Positions 24,492-32,948 of a stretch of 64,000 nt of DNA are shown here, one piece after another (positions within the stretch are counted from its first letter, which is position 1; each line of letters opens with the position of its first letter). The position numbers were made by a program, and so were the translations under genes. Origin of the DNA: UBA1479 sp963976055 (GTDB lineage: Bacteria > Pseudomonadota > Alphaproteobacteria > Rhodospirillales > Casp-alpha2). Below the pieces are notes generated by a model. It saw only the letters and a list, made by a program, of their open reading frames with translations, made no database searches and was not told the DNA's origin. The stretch spans positions 372,001-436,000 of the forward strand of contig CAXBJB010000001.1 of assembly GCA_963976055.1 (NCBI GenBank). The letters are read 5' to 3'.

Positions 24492-24537
24492 ACGGGGGCC
24501 GATATCGGCCCCCGTTTCTACTGCCCCCGTTTCTACT
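24492..24537 (+). terminator. Terminator hairpin with a 15-bp tandem duplication
   Basis: A perfect 24-nt palindrome (24492-24515, ACGGGGGCC ... GGCCCCCGT) ends in TTTCT, consistent with a terminator for the small repeat protein. The 15-bp unit GCCCCCGTTTCTACT is repeated head to tail at 24508-24522 and 24523-24537, so the right arm and tail are duplicated. The following stretch to 24736 holds nothing recognised. Confidence 0.7.
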
Positions 24538-24736
24538 GGAAGCGTGATTTGTGGAGACTTTCGAAAACTTTCGGATCACCCTATGCATCATGCCTGACCG
24601 CGCGATGTCTCAGGTTCTAAAGCCATAGCGTGCCGCTTGGATTTTAGTGTGCGTGATTTAATGGAACCTTATGCGATAGGGCCGAAAGCATTTTGAATAA
24701 CGACCGGTCTACTTTGTCATCGATTTGAGAAAAGCC

Positions 24737-24766
24737 TTGACCAGTCTTTGAGGCAGCGCCTTATAT
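24737..24766 (+). promoter_or_regulatory. Promoter candidate for the Czc operon (TTGACC-N18-TTATAT)
   Basis: TTGACC 24737-24742 and TTATAT 24761-24766, spacer 18 bp (19 if TATATG is read). No CueR-type dyad is present in the spacer. A start near 24773 would leave almost no leader before ATG 24774/24777, conflicting with use of ATG 24765. Confidence 0.4.
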
Positions 24767-25115
24767 GCTCTTAATGATGCGAAAAACCTTTAATTTCCCG
24801 GCCAAGAAAGCGCTTCTGGCGTGCGTCCTGTTCAGCTTTGTCGTGCTGACTATGACAGCAGTGATCGCTGCGTCTGCAGACGAAGGCGTTGCCGGTGATT
24901 TGATTTCCGTCGCTCATTTGGATCATCCGACAACAAAAAACAATCTCGCCAACGAGCATGACGATGTATGTCATTATCTGACCCATCACCTTTCCTGGGT
25001 TGAACATAAAATCGAATATGTTTCATGGATGGATAGTGAGGAGCTTCTTCTTACTGTCTCAGAAAACCGAACGGGATTGGTTTTCTCCGGATTATATCGT
25101 CCCCCCAAAGTCTGA
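24765..25115 (+). CDS. Small secreted/anchored protein preceding czcC (CzcI-like position)
   Basis: 116 residues; not recognised by sequence. Hydrophobic export segment 'KALLACVLFSFVVLTMTAVIAASA', then a His/Asp-containing region 'VAHLDHPTTKNNLANEHDDVCHYLTHHLSWVEHK' with one Cys. Small His-containing periplasmic proteins such as CzcI occupy this position in czc operons, so this is a positional analogue at best. GAGG at 24750-24753 is the only ribosome-site-like sequence for ATG 24765; ATG 24774 or 24777 are alternatives. Spacing to czcC is 81 bp. Confidence 0.55.
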   Translation: MLLMMRKTFNFPAKKALLACVLFSFVVLTMTAVIAASADEGVAGDLISVAHLDHPTTKNNLANEHDDVCHYLTHHLSWVEHKIEYVSWMDSEELLLTVSENRTGLVFSGLYRPPKV

Positions 25116-25196
25116 GTTTCCACGCAATGCACCTAACTGCGCGAGGCCCTGTGGCCACGCGATGTCGTTCATTTGTGCTCATTTGGAAACTCAAAC

Positions 25197-26417
25197 ATGC
25201 TCAATATCAATCAAGCCGCAGCAGCGCTTGCGCTAGCAGCGGTGGCTTTGGCGCCATTGTCGTTGGCTGCTCAGCAGCCTCAGCGCCTAAGCGCTTTCAT
25301 CGATCAGACGATCAATCTCCATCCGGCAATTCGAGCGGCGGAAAAAAACCTGTCCAAAGCCAAAGCGTCAGCGAGTGCGGCGGGTCAATATCCATACAAT
25401 CCAGAACTTGAGGCCGGTTACGAAGAGACAGCAGAAAAATCCAGAGAGTTCGGCCTATCACAGACAATCGATGTCTGGGGCCGGCGCGGAGCCGCTGAAT
25501 CACAGGCAACCGCGGAAATCGAAATCGCTCGCGCGGAATACAATCTTGTACGAACGGATCTGCTAGAAGCCCTGCTCCGAGCATTGGGCGCCAATCGGGA
25601 GCAGATCGCTCTCCGGCAGTTGGCGGAAAAACGCCTTAACTTAAGTGATCGCTTCCTTACTTTGACTCGCAAGTTTGCTGCTGCCGGTGACATTGGCAGT
25701 GCAGAGGTGCTGACGGCCGAAGTCGGACGTTCTAGCGCCGAACTTCAGGTTGGCGCTGCGAAAGCCGCAGTCGCGGATGCTCAGTCTGCACTCATTGCCC
25801 TGGCGGGTGAGCAAAGAAAGGTATGGCCGGAGCCAATCGAAATCATCGGACGGGCCTTTGACGCCCTTACCGCTGATATCGAAAAAACACCCGAAATGAT
25901 CATGACCCGCGCGACACTGAACGCGAGCAAGGCGAGTATCCAGGTCGCTGAAAAGCTATGGATGCCGGATCCGACAATCGGCGTGCGAGTTGGAAAGGAT
26001 GGGGACTCCGATCTCTTTGGGGTTTCACTTTCCGTACCCCTTCCTGTCTGGAACCGTGGGTCGGCTGAAAAGCTCGCCGCATCCGAAGACGCGGCAAGCA
26101 AAGAGTTCTTGGTGGTGGAAACGCGTAGGCGGTTATACGCACGTCTCGCCACAGCGGAAGTGAATTTTCGGTCCGCCAGCGAGGCAGTGACGCATTGGCG
26201 GTCAATCGCGCGGCCGACGATCGCCCGTCAGGAAGCGCTTCTAGAACGGCTGTCCGAGGCACGTGAAATCGGTGCTCTGGAATACCTGCAGCAACTCGAT
26301 CGCCTCTTGGAAACCGAGGCCTTGGGTATCGAACTGGAACAATCTCTATGGAGCGCATGGATCGATCGCCTGCGTGCCGGCGCCAATCTTCTGACCTGGG
26401 TGGAGGAATTGAAATGA
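25197..26417 (+). CDS. czcC: CzcC-like outer-membrane efflux protein (TolC family)
   Basis: 406 residues of the outer-membrane channel subunit of a heavy-metal RND pump. Signal peptide to about residue 25 ('LSLAAQ'), then two repeats of coiled-coil/beta elements: 'NPELEAGYEETAEKSREFGLSQTID...RRGAAESQATAEIEIARAEY' and 'DPTIGVRVGKDGDSDLFGVSLSVPLPVWNRGSAEKLAASEDA', the conserved PxF/W-type turn of the family. The stop overlaps czcB (ATGA). ATG 25197 is chosen because the signal peptide starts there. Confidence 0.88.
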   Translation: MLNINQAAAALALAAVALAPLSLAAQQPQRLSAFIDQTINLHPAIRAAEKNLSKAKASASAAGQYPYNPELEAGYEETAEKSREFGLSQTIDVWGRRGAAESQATAEIEIARAEYNLVRTDLLEALLRALGANREQIALRQLAEKRLNLSDRFLTLTRKFAAAGDIGSAEVLTAEVGRSSAELQVGAAKAAVADAQSALIALAGEQRKVWPEPIEIIGRAFDALTADIEKTPEMIMTRATLNASKASIQVAEKLWMPDPTIGVRVGKDGDSDLFGVSLSVPLPVWNRGSAEKLAASEDAASKEFLVVETRRRLYARLATAEVNFRSASEAVTHWRSIARPTIARQEALLERLSEAREIGALEYLQQLDRLLETEALGIELEQSLWSAWIDRLRAGANLLTWVEELK

Positions 26418-27691
26418 AGAGCAAGAATTTAATGATTTCAGCCTGTGTTGCGGGGCTAATTTTTGTCACTCCCGTGATTGCCTTCGGCGCCGACTCTCAC
26501 GGGCACGGTCCTGAAGAGATTAAAGGTCACGAAGAAAAATCTGATCATTCTGAGGCGTCTTCTAGCGCGCGAGATACGGAAAAAAAGGGCCATTCAGATA
26601 AAGAAGCTGATGGAGATCATGCGGAAGGCGAAAAGCCGCATGGCAGTGAAGGGCATGAAGAAAAAAAGGCGGAAGGCATTTCGCTTTCAGAAGCCCAACT
26701 CCGAGAAGCCGGTGTGATTGTCCGCCCACTGCAGCCTATGCAGGTGCCCTCTCGGCTGAATGTTCCGGGCGAGGTTCTTTTCAACCAGTACAAGACCCGT
26801 ATTGTTACTCCGCGGATCACGGCGATGGCCCTGAAACGCGAGGCCATCATGGGTCAGCAAGTCCGAAAGGGAGATGTCCTTGCGACCTTATTCAGTGTCG
26901 AAATGGCCCAGGCTCAAGGCGAATACATCGTCGCGTCCACTGAATGGAACCGAGTCCGAAATATCGGGGAAAAAATCGTCTCAGAAAAACGGGCGACCGA
27001 AGCTCGTGTAAACCAGCAACAAGCCAAGGCACGTCTGATTGCATATGGCCTGACAAAAGATCAAATCGCGGCCCTGTCCGCCCAGGTCTCTCTGGAAGCG
27101 CCGGGCCAATTCGACATCCTTGCGGACCAGGACGGTCTTATCGTGGTCGATGACTTTCTGGTTGGGCAGGTCATCGAGCCGGGCACGCCGATCTATAAAA
27201 TTACGGATCCGGAATCACGATGGATCGAAGCCAGGATCAGCCCCTCGGAAGCACGATTGGTCGAACCAGGTGGTCTGGTCAGGGTCGAAACAGAATCGAC
27301 AGGTGCTCAAGCGTATGAGGGGCGAGTCCTCCAGATCGAACAACAAGTCGATGAGAAAACCCGGACCCTGGGCGTGCGGATCGAAGTGATCGACCCTCAG
27401 CAACAATTGCGCCCTGGACAGTTCGTCACGGTTTCGTTGAACGGGGGCGGACACGCGAACGTGTTGGCCTTACCGAAAAAGGCCGTGCTTCGGGGGCCCG
27501 ATGGAGATTGGACAGTATTTCAGCAGGTGTCGGCTGAGAGGTTCGAGCCTGTGGAAATTCGTGTCATTCGAGAAACCTCAGGGTTGGTGGTGTTCGAGGG
27601 AATCCCGGTCGGCGCAAAGGTGGTGACCGACGGTGCTTTCTTCGTGCAGTCGGAGCTCGCGAAAAGCGGGTTCAGCGTTCACAACCACTGA
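26414..27691 (+). CDS. czcB: CzcB-like periplasmic adaptor with His-rich N-terminal domain
   Basis: A 425-residue membrane-fusion protein of the HlyD/RND adaptor family. After the signal peptide (to 'IAFGA') comes a roughly 65-residue His/Glu/Lys-rich segment ('HGHGPEEIKGHEEKSDHSE', 'HAEGEKPHGSEGHEEKK'), a metal-binding feature known in CzcB-type adaptors. Then come barrel-sandwich and hairpin elements ('GQQVRKGDVLATLFSVEMAQAQ', 'DGLIVVDDFLVGQVIEPGTPIYKI') and the beta-barrel 'LRPGQFVTVSL'. It overlaps czcC and lies 18 bp before czcA. Confidence 0.9.
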   Translation: MKSKNLMISACVAGLIFVTPVIAFGADSHGHGPEEIKGHEEKSDHSEASSSARDTEKKGHSDKEADGDHAEGEKPHGSEGHEEKKAEGISLSEAQLREAGVIVRPLQPMQVPSRLNVPGEVLFNQYKTRIVTPRITAMALKREAIMGQQVRKGDVLATLFSVEMAQAQGEYIVASTEWNRVRNIGEKIVSEKRATEARVNQQQAKARLIAYGLTKDQIAALSAQVSLEAPGQFDILADQDGLIVVDDFLVGQVIEPGTPIYKITDPESRWIEARISPSEARLVEPGGLVRVETESTGAQAYEGRVLQIEQQVDEKTRTLGVRIEVIDPQQQLRPGQFVTVSLNGGGHANVLALPKKAVLRGPDGDWTVFQQVSAERFEPVEIRVIRETSGLVVFEGIPVGAKVVTDGAFFVQSELAKSGFSVHNH

Positions 27692-27709
27692 TCGGCAGGA
27701 ACTAGCACC

Positions 27710-30700
27710 ATGTTGAATAAGATCATCGACCTTGGGATCCAGGGACGACTTCTCGTCGTCCTTGTCCTGTTTGGAATCATGGCTGGCGCAGCGATTCTGC
27801 TGCCCCGTCTTAACCTTGACGCTTTTCCGGATGTTACAAATGTTCAAGTCTCGATCAATACGGAAGCACGCGGCCTTGCCGCCGAGGAAGTTGAACAACT
27901 GATCACTTACCCGATCGAGGCAGTGATGTACTCGATGCCGGATGTATCGGAAGTCCGCTCAATATCGAAATCCGGCCTATCGGTTGTCACCGTCGTATTC
28001 GCCGAAGGGACAGACATCTACTTTGCACGCCAACTCACGTTTGAGCGTTTACAGGCGGCAAAAGAACAAATCCCGGAGGGTATCGGTTCTCCTGAAATGG
28101 GGCCGAACACGAGTGGTTTGGGGCAGGTGTTCCAATATGTCCTGCGTTCCGAGGCTACGGATGCCTTCGACGTCACGGCATTGCGTAGTCTGAATGATTG
28201 GGTCGTGAAGCTGTTGCTCATGCCCGTGGATGGCATTACCGAAGTTTTGTCCTTTGGGGGGGAAGTTCGCCAGTATCAAGTGTTGGTCAATCCGGAACGG
28301 TTGCTTTCCTACGGCCTGCATGTCCGCGAAATCCAAGAAGCGATTGAAAACAACAATCGCAATGCGGGCGGGTGGTTCATGGACCGAGGTCAGGAACAAC
28401 TCGTCATCCGGGGCGTCGGCTGGGTCAGAAGTGAGCAAGATGGCTTGCGGGACATCGGTAACATACCGATCAAGGAAGAAGACGGTGTCGTTGTTCGGGT
28501 GAAGGACGTCGCGGAAGTCGCCTTCGGAAACGAGATTCGACAAGGGGCCGTTTCGATGACCGCGCGCTCCCCCGACGGATCGCCAGTCCAGTATGGCGAG
28601 GTTGTTACGGGGATCATCCTGAAGCGGACGGGAGCGAATACCAAAGCAACCATCGATGGCGTGAAATCACGATTGCCGATCATCCAGAATGCCCTTCCCA
28701 AAGGGGTATTGCTCGAGCCCATCTATGACCAGGCTGATTTGATTACAAAAGCAGTGGAAACGGTGACACGCGCCTTGATCGAGGCGTTTGCATTGATCGT
28801 CGTGATTCTTCTTTTGTTTTTGATGAACCTGCGGGCGTCGCTCTTGGTTCTGGTCTCCGTGCCTGTGTCGATCGGTCTCGCCTTGATGGCCATGGCTTAT
28901 TGGGGGGTATCGGCTAATCTTATGTCGCTCGGCGGATTGACGATTGCGATCGGCATGATGGTCGATGGTTCCGTCGTGATGATGGAGAACATCTTCAAGC
29001 ACCTGACCTCCCATGGCGAGGGGAGTGCACCCCGAACATTGGGGCAGGAGCCTCATGCCTTACGCTTGAGGGTTCAGGAGGCCGCCAAAGAAGTCGGCCG
29101 GCCGGTTTTCTTCGCCGTCCTCATCATCATCGTGGTGTTTGCCCCGCTGTTCAGTCTTGAAGGGGTCGAAGGAAAACTCTTTCAGCCAATGGCGACTTCA
29201 ATCGTTTTGGCCATGATGGCATCGCTTGTCGTCGCGCTGATCGTCATTCCCGCGTTGGCGACTTATGCTTTCAGTCGACCGGTCAAACATCGCGACAGTC
29301 CCATTTTCAAGCCGATTGAGGCAACTTACAGGTGGGGACTTGCCAGAGCACTGAACAATCGTATTGCCGTGACTTTGGTGGCGCTTGCGATCTTCCTTGG
29401 GTCTCTTGCCACGGTTCCATACTTGGGAACGGAGTTCGTGCCGGAACTGGAGGAGGGCACTCTCAATGTCCGGGTAACTCTCGGGCCCTCCGTGAGTCTC
29501 GATACCTCTCTCGAGGTCGCAAAAAAGCTTGAGCGGAAGCTGATCGACTTTCCAGAAGTTACCTACGTTTCTGCACGCGTTGGTCGGCCGGAGCTTGGGG
29601 GTGATCCGGAACCCGTTTCCAACATCGAATTATTGGTCGGGCTTTTGCCCGTAGATCAATGGACGTCGGCCGAAAACCGAAAAGGACTTCAAGCCTTGAT
29701 GGAGGCCAAGATGTCTGTTCATCCGGGTCTATTGTTCTCCTTCTCCCAACCCATCGCGACGCGCGTCGACGAACTGCTTTCGGGTGTGAAAGCTCAATTG
29801 GCCGTTAAGCTATTCGGGCCGGACCTGGACACTCTTGCCAAGAAAGGACAAGAGATCGAGGCATTCATTAAGACTGTGGATGGTACGCGTGATGTCGCCA
29901 TGGAACAGGTCGTGGGTGAGGCTCAACTGGTGGTCAGCCCGGACCGTGACCGTTTGGCGCGCTACGGCATTCCTGTCAGCCAGGTAATGGACTTGGTGGC
30001 CGATGCCATTGGCGGTGTCTCAGCGGGGCAGGTAATCAGCGGAAACGAACGCTACGATATCTATATCCGTTTGGCTTCGGAGTTTCGTGACAGCACAGAA
30101 GCAATCTCAGGCCTTGTCCTCCAGGCGCCTAACGGCGGATGGGTCCGTCTTCGCGATGTTGCGTCCGTGGACATTATCAGCGGTCCGCCACAAATTCGAA
30201 GGGATGACGTACAAAGGCGTGTCGTTATCCAGGCAAACGTCGAAGGACGCGACATGGGTGGGCTTGTTTCGGAATTGGAGAAACGAATCCCCGAAGCTGT
30301 CGAACTCCCACCGGGCTACTCGGTGGTATTCGGAGGCCAATTCGAGAATCAACGCCGCGCACAAGAACGTCTGACCATCGTCGTTCCGCTTTCTCTGTGC
30401 CTGATATTTCTGTTGCTGTTCTTCGCCTTTGGGTCCGTTGGTCAGTCGTTCTTGATCATGGTGAATGTGCCACTGGCGCTGATCGGCGGAATCTTCTCGT
30501 TGTTCCTCACGGGACAGTTTCTGTCCGTTCCGGGATCGATCGGCTTTATCGCGTTGTTTGGCGTGGCTGTCTTGAACGGCGTGGTGATGGTCAATGCCAT
30601 TAACCAAAACATTCTCGGGGGCATGGAGCCTGACGAGGCCGTGTATCAAGGCGCGTTGTCGCGTCTTCGGCCCGTTCTAATGACGGCGTTGATTGCCGCA

Positions 30701-30907
30701 CTGGGCCTGATCCCGATGCTGCTTTCGACGGGTGTTGGTTCTGAGGTTCAGCGGCCTTTGGCGACCGTGGTGGTCGGGGGGCTGCTCAGTTCGACATTGC
30801 TCACTCTACTTCTCTTGCCCGCGCTCTACACGTGGTTCTCGCGAGGCATGCTCCGCTATTGGCGGCGTACTCATCAGTCCAACTATCAAACTTCGGAGGT
30901 AATGTGA
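27710..30907 (+). CDS. czcA: CzcA-family heavy-metal RND efflux pump
   Basis: A 1,065-residue inner-membrane proton/metal antiporter with two large periplasmic loops and 12 membrane segments. Family marks: 'RLNLDAFPDVTNVQVSI', 'STSGLGQVFQYVL'-type loop ('NTSGLGQVF'), 'VGRPELGGDPEP'. The TM4 motif reads 'IAIGMMVDGSVVMMENI', keeping the Asp and Glu of the proton path but lacking the first Asp of the DFG-x3-D motif of Zn/Co/Cd exporters. The metal is therefore uncertain; divalent or nickel-type HME groups are candidates. It ends TGATG with the next gene. Confidence 0.92.
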   Translation: MLNKIIDLGIQGRLLVVLVLFGIMAGAAILLPRLNLDAFPDVTNVQVSINTEARGLAAEEVEQLITYPIEAVMYSMPDVSEVRSISKSGLSVVTVVFAEGTDIYFARQLTFERLQAAKEQIPEGIGSPEMGPNTSGLGQVFQYVLRSEATDAFDVTALRSLNDWVVKLLLMPVDGITEVLSFGGEVRQYQVLVNPERLLSYGLHVREIQEAIENNNRNAGGWFMDRGQEQLVIRGVGWVRSEQDGLRDIGNIPIKEEDGVVVRVKDVAEVAFGNEIRQGAVSMTARSPDGSPVQYGEVVTGIILKRTGANTKATIDGVKSRLPIIQNALPKGVLLEPIYDQADLITKAVETVTRALIEAFALIVVILLLFLMNLRASLLVLVSVPVSIGLALMAMAYWGVSANLMSLGGLTIAIGMMVDGSVVMMENIFKHLTSHGEGSAPRTLGQEPHALRLRVQEAAKEVGRPVFFAVLIIIVVFAPLFSLEGVEGKLFQPMATSIVLAMMASLVVALIVIPALATYAFSRPVKHRDSPIFKPIEATYRWGLARALNNRIAVTLVALAIFLGSLATVPYLGTEFVPELEEGTLNVRVTLGPSVSLDTSLEVAKKLERKLIDFPEVTYVSARVGRPELGGDPEPVSNIELLVGLLPVDQWTSAENRKGLQALMEAKMSVHPGLLFSFSQPIATRVDELLSGVKAQLAVKLFGPDLDTLAKKGQEIEAFIKTVDGTRDVAMEQVVGEAQLVVSPDRDRLARYGIPVSQVMDLVADAIGGVSAGQVISGNERYDIYIRLASEFRDSTEAISGLVLQAPNGGWVRLRDVASVDIISGPPQIRRDDVQRRVVIQANVEGRDMGGLVSELEKRIPEAVELPPGYSVVFGGQFENQRRAQERLTIVVPLSLCLIFLLLFFAFGSVGQSFLIMVNVPLALIGGIFSLFLTGQFLSVPGSIGFIALFGVAVLNGVVMVNAINQNILGGMEPDEAVYQGALSRLRPVLMTALIAALGLIPMLLSTGVGSEVQRPLATVVVGGLLSSTLLTLLLLPALYTWFSRGMLRYWRRTHQSNYQTSEVM

Positions 30908-31344
30908 TGCGTAAACTCTTTCCTGTAACAGCCGCGCTGTTTGGAGCCATTCTTTTAGCGGGCTGTGCCTCAAACAGCCAAGAAATCACAAAAATGGGTG
31001 GCCTTTCGATCAAAGTTGAAAATACGGCCAAGACCGAGATCGATATGGTTAAAATATGGAAAAGGGAAGATGGTGAGCTCATCCTTACCGGACGAATTAT
31101 GCAGCGTGGGTACGGGAGTTTGATCCGTGGGCATGTGGATGTTGAGTTCGTCGACAATGGTACGAATGCGCAGCGGCAATATGTCGGCGACATTCAACGA
31201 GCGATACCGATCACGAAGCACTTCAAGCGAGCGAACTTCGATTCCAATTTAGGGAACTTGGAATTGGCCGCAGGGCAATTGAACCTGCGTTACCACGAAG
31301 AAGCTCACCAGCTTGAGCCGATGGAACTGAAGAAGAATACGTGA
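30907..31344 (+). CDS. Lipoprotein of the Czc operon, homologous to the one at 8323
   Basis: 145 residues. Lipoprotein signal with lipobox LAGC; mature region shares 'DGELILTGRIMQRGYGSLIRGHVDVEF' type sequence (in parts DGELILTGRIMQ and LIRGHVDVEF), 'SNLG' and 'LNLRYHEEAH' with the copper-region lipoprotein. GGAGG at 30895-30899 and the TGATG overlap with czcA show it is the last gene of the efflux operon, closed by a terminator. A general periplasmic or outer-membrane partner of metal efflux is inferred from the two independent contexts. Confidence 0.75.
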   Translation: MRKLFPVTAALFGAILLAGCASNSQEITKMGGLSIKVENTAKTEIDMVKIWKREDGELILTGRIMQRGYGSLIRGHVDVEFVDNGTNAQRQYVGDIQRAIPITKHFKRANFDSNLGNLELAAGQLNLRYHEEAHQLEPMELKKNT

Positions 31345-31377
31345 TTGCTTATCACAGCTGGAATGTATGAAACATCG

Positions 31378-31409
31378 AGAGGCCCGCATTTTGCGGGCCT
31401 CTTTTTTTA
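31378..31409 (+). terminator. Rho-independent terminator ending the Czc operon
   Basis: AGAGGCCCGCA (31378-31388), loop of 3 T, TGCGGGCCTCT (31392-31402), then a run of T to 31409. Strong and unambiguous. Confidence 0.95.
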
Positions 31410-31785
31410 GCGTACGTTATGCGAGCCGAAGTAACTAAAGGGGAGCATAGGAAGTATATGAAAGAATAATTAGGTTCTGCAGGGCTTCGAATTTTCGGAC
31501 TGATTCCAATCTCAATAAAACCATGCCCTTGATTTCTTAACCCGGGCGCGTATCTACGTCGCTTATGCGGCCGCGTCTGTTTTCATGAGTAAACCGTCTG
31601 TATTCTGTCGAATATTATTAAAAATGTATTATCAGGCGAAATCTCCGTCTCGTCTGCCGCAACTAGTGTTATCAAAAACTGGGAGTAGAGTCAGACATCT
31701 GGGCAGCAGGAAGTGGGGCATTGATAGTTGGCGTGGCGCAGCGATACCGCGAACTGGCTGAGGTACGACCCGTCTAGCAAGGAAT
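31410..31785. other. Intergenic gap between Czc operon and defence island
   Basis: About 380 bp after the terminator with no convincing gene, tRNA or repeat. It is noticeably more AT-rich than the czc genes and marks the change from metal-resistance to defence/mobile content, so an island boundary may lie here; no direct repeat was found to prove it. Confidence 0.4.
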
Positions 31786-32355
31786 TTACAAAAGGTGGCG
31801 GCTAACTCCGAACCCGAGCAGTTCCAGGCCAGCGATCAATGAGATTAGATAAGGCAACAAGTATTCAGTGAAATTTGATGTCTGTAGGCTGACTGGAATG
31901 AATGCTACCGAGCGATAAAACCAATACCAACCACGAATCATAATTTGCTCATCGGGGGAGCTCTTCTGCCTGCTCCGTAACCGAAAAGTTAGGCCGTTCG
32001 GATCGCGTTGAATGAGGTCAACGCTTTGATAGATATCCCGTCGCGGATCGACATGCTTTCGCGTGGCATATGCTTGGCAACGCTCCACTGCCCACATTTC
32101 GCAGGCCATAAAAAAGCGTGAGATCCCCTCGATTTCACGGCAGGCGGAATAATAGCGCCAGAGCAGATAGAGAAAGGCGATAGAAATTGCCGTGGTGACT
32201 ATCTCAGGATTTTTTATCTCAACGTGGTTGCCGAAGAGGTTGACGTTCTTAATCTCAAGCCCCGCAGCTTCATAGAACGTAGTGATGATCGACACGCCGA
32301 TTAGGTTTCGCCTTTGCCTCCTGAAGAAATCCTGCTTGCCAATGTCATCATGCAT
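31786..32355 (-). CDS. Unknown membrane protein, coupled to 32348-32623
   Basis: 189 residues, not recognised. Likely membrane segments at about 52-70 ('EIVTTAISIAFLYLLWRYY') and at the C-terminus ('YLLPYLISLIAGLELLGFGVS'), with a weaker one near 'WYWFYRSVAFIPVSL'. The middle is a soluble stretch of about 75 residues rich in Arg/Asp ('RRDIYQSVDLIQRDPNG'). Its ATG lies inside the end of the upstream gene (8-bp overlap), so the two are translationally coupled. Its location at the edge of a defence island suggests it could be part of a small defence or toxin module; no family evidence supports a specific role. Confidence 0.55.
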   Translation of the reverse strand: MHDDIGKQDFFRRQRRNLIGVSIITTFYEAAGLEIKNVNLFGNHVEIKNPEIVTTAISIAFLYLLWRYYSACREIEGISRFFMACEMWAVERCQAYATRKHVDPRRDIYQSVDLIQRDPNGLTFRLRSRQKSSPDEQIMIRGWYWFYRSVAFIPVSLQTSNFTEYLLPYLISLIAGLELLGFGVSRHLL

Positions 32356-32623
32356 CTATCGGCACTGGCCTCTGCCCTGGAAGTCTTCCCGCGTAGAACG
32401 TCCTGACGTGCTCCAACTGCGTAGACTTGTCCGTTGGCCAGCCGGGGGCCTGGTCGAGATACGCACTGGCGCGGTCAAGTGCGTCAGCCAAACGCAGGCC
32501 TGCGTTTTGTGCCGCGTCTAGGTACTTAATGGCTCGTTTCTCATCGAAAGCATGTACGGCGAAGGGGGCGGTCTGGTGAGCGAAACCACCGCCTATGAGT
32601 CGAATCCATTCGCTCCATTCCAT
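32348..32623 (-). CDS. Unknown small soluble protein, first gene of a two-gene unit
   Basis: 91 residues, no recognised domain, no signal peptide or membrane segment. Predicted largely helical ('DEKRAIKYLDAAQNAGLRLADALDRASAYLDQA'). On the minus strand GGAG lies about 10 bp before the ATG at 32623. It overlaps the membrane-protein gene that follows by 8 bp. A cytosolic regulator or sensor paired with a membrane partner is one reading. Confidence 0.5.
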   Translation of the reverse strand: MEWSEWIRLIGGGFAHQTAPFAVHAFDEKRAIKYLDAAQNAGLRLADALDRASAYLDQAPGWPTDKSTQLEHVRTFYAGRLPGQRPVPIDA

Positions 32624-32948
32624 CGGGGCGGGTCTCCTATCTTAAATTTCCAATGAACGTCTTTTACGTGTACGGCGATAGACATTCCATAAATAATAAG
32701 GTGGGTGCTTCGCACCCGGACACTAGCAAAGAGCGGGGTAGCAAGGGCAAGGAGGTTCCGAACGAGGGCTCCCTTTGGGAGACGTTTGGATGTCTTGTTC
32801 TTTAAGAGGACGCTGTCCTCAGAAAGTTAGCATAGTCAGTCGAGCGGCCCATGGCGACGAGAGAAATAAATTTCTATTTTGTAGTGTGATATAATATATC
32901 GCATGCGGCGGCGTTTTTCATACTAGATGATGTGTATTTCGTTGAATT
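32624..32948. other. Divergent intergenic region upstream of the Hachiman operon
   Basis: 325 bp without a gene. It contains a short hairpin GGGTGC-TTC-GCACCC (32703-32717) without a T tract, and an extended -10 promoter at 32887-32895. Nothing else is recognisable. Confidence 0.5.
32887..32895 (+). promoter_or_regulatory. Extended -10 promoter (TGATATAAT) for hamA
   Basis: TGATATAAT at 32887-32895 gives a perfect TATAAT hexamer with an extended TGn. The -35 region is weak. It is about 55-65 bp upstream of the hamA start. Confidence 0.5.

Noticed and set aside
24714..24730. A third TTTGTCA sequence before the Czc operon
   Set aside because: Lacks the paired half-site at 33-bp spacing seen at 22666 and 24039.
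24737..24766. CueR control of the Czc operon
   Set aside because: TTGACC is present, but the spacer has no ACCCT/AGGG dyad and the spacing is 18 rather than a clear 19 bp.
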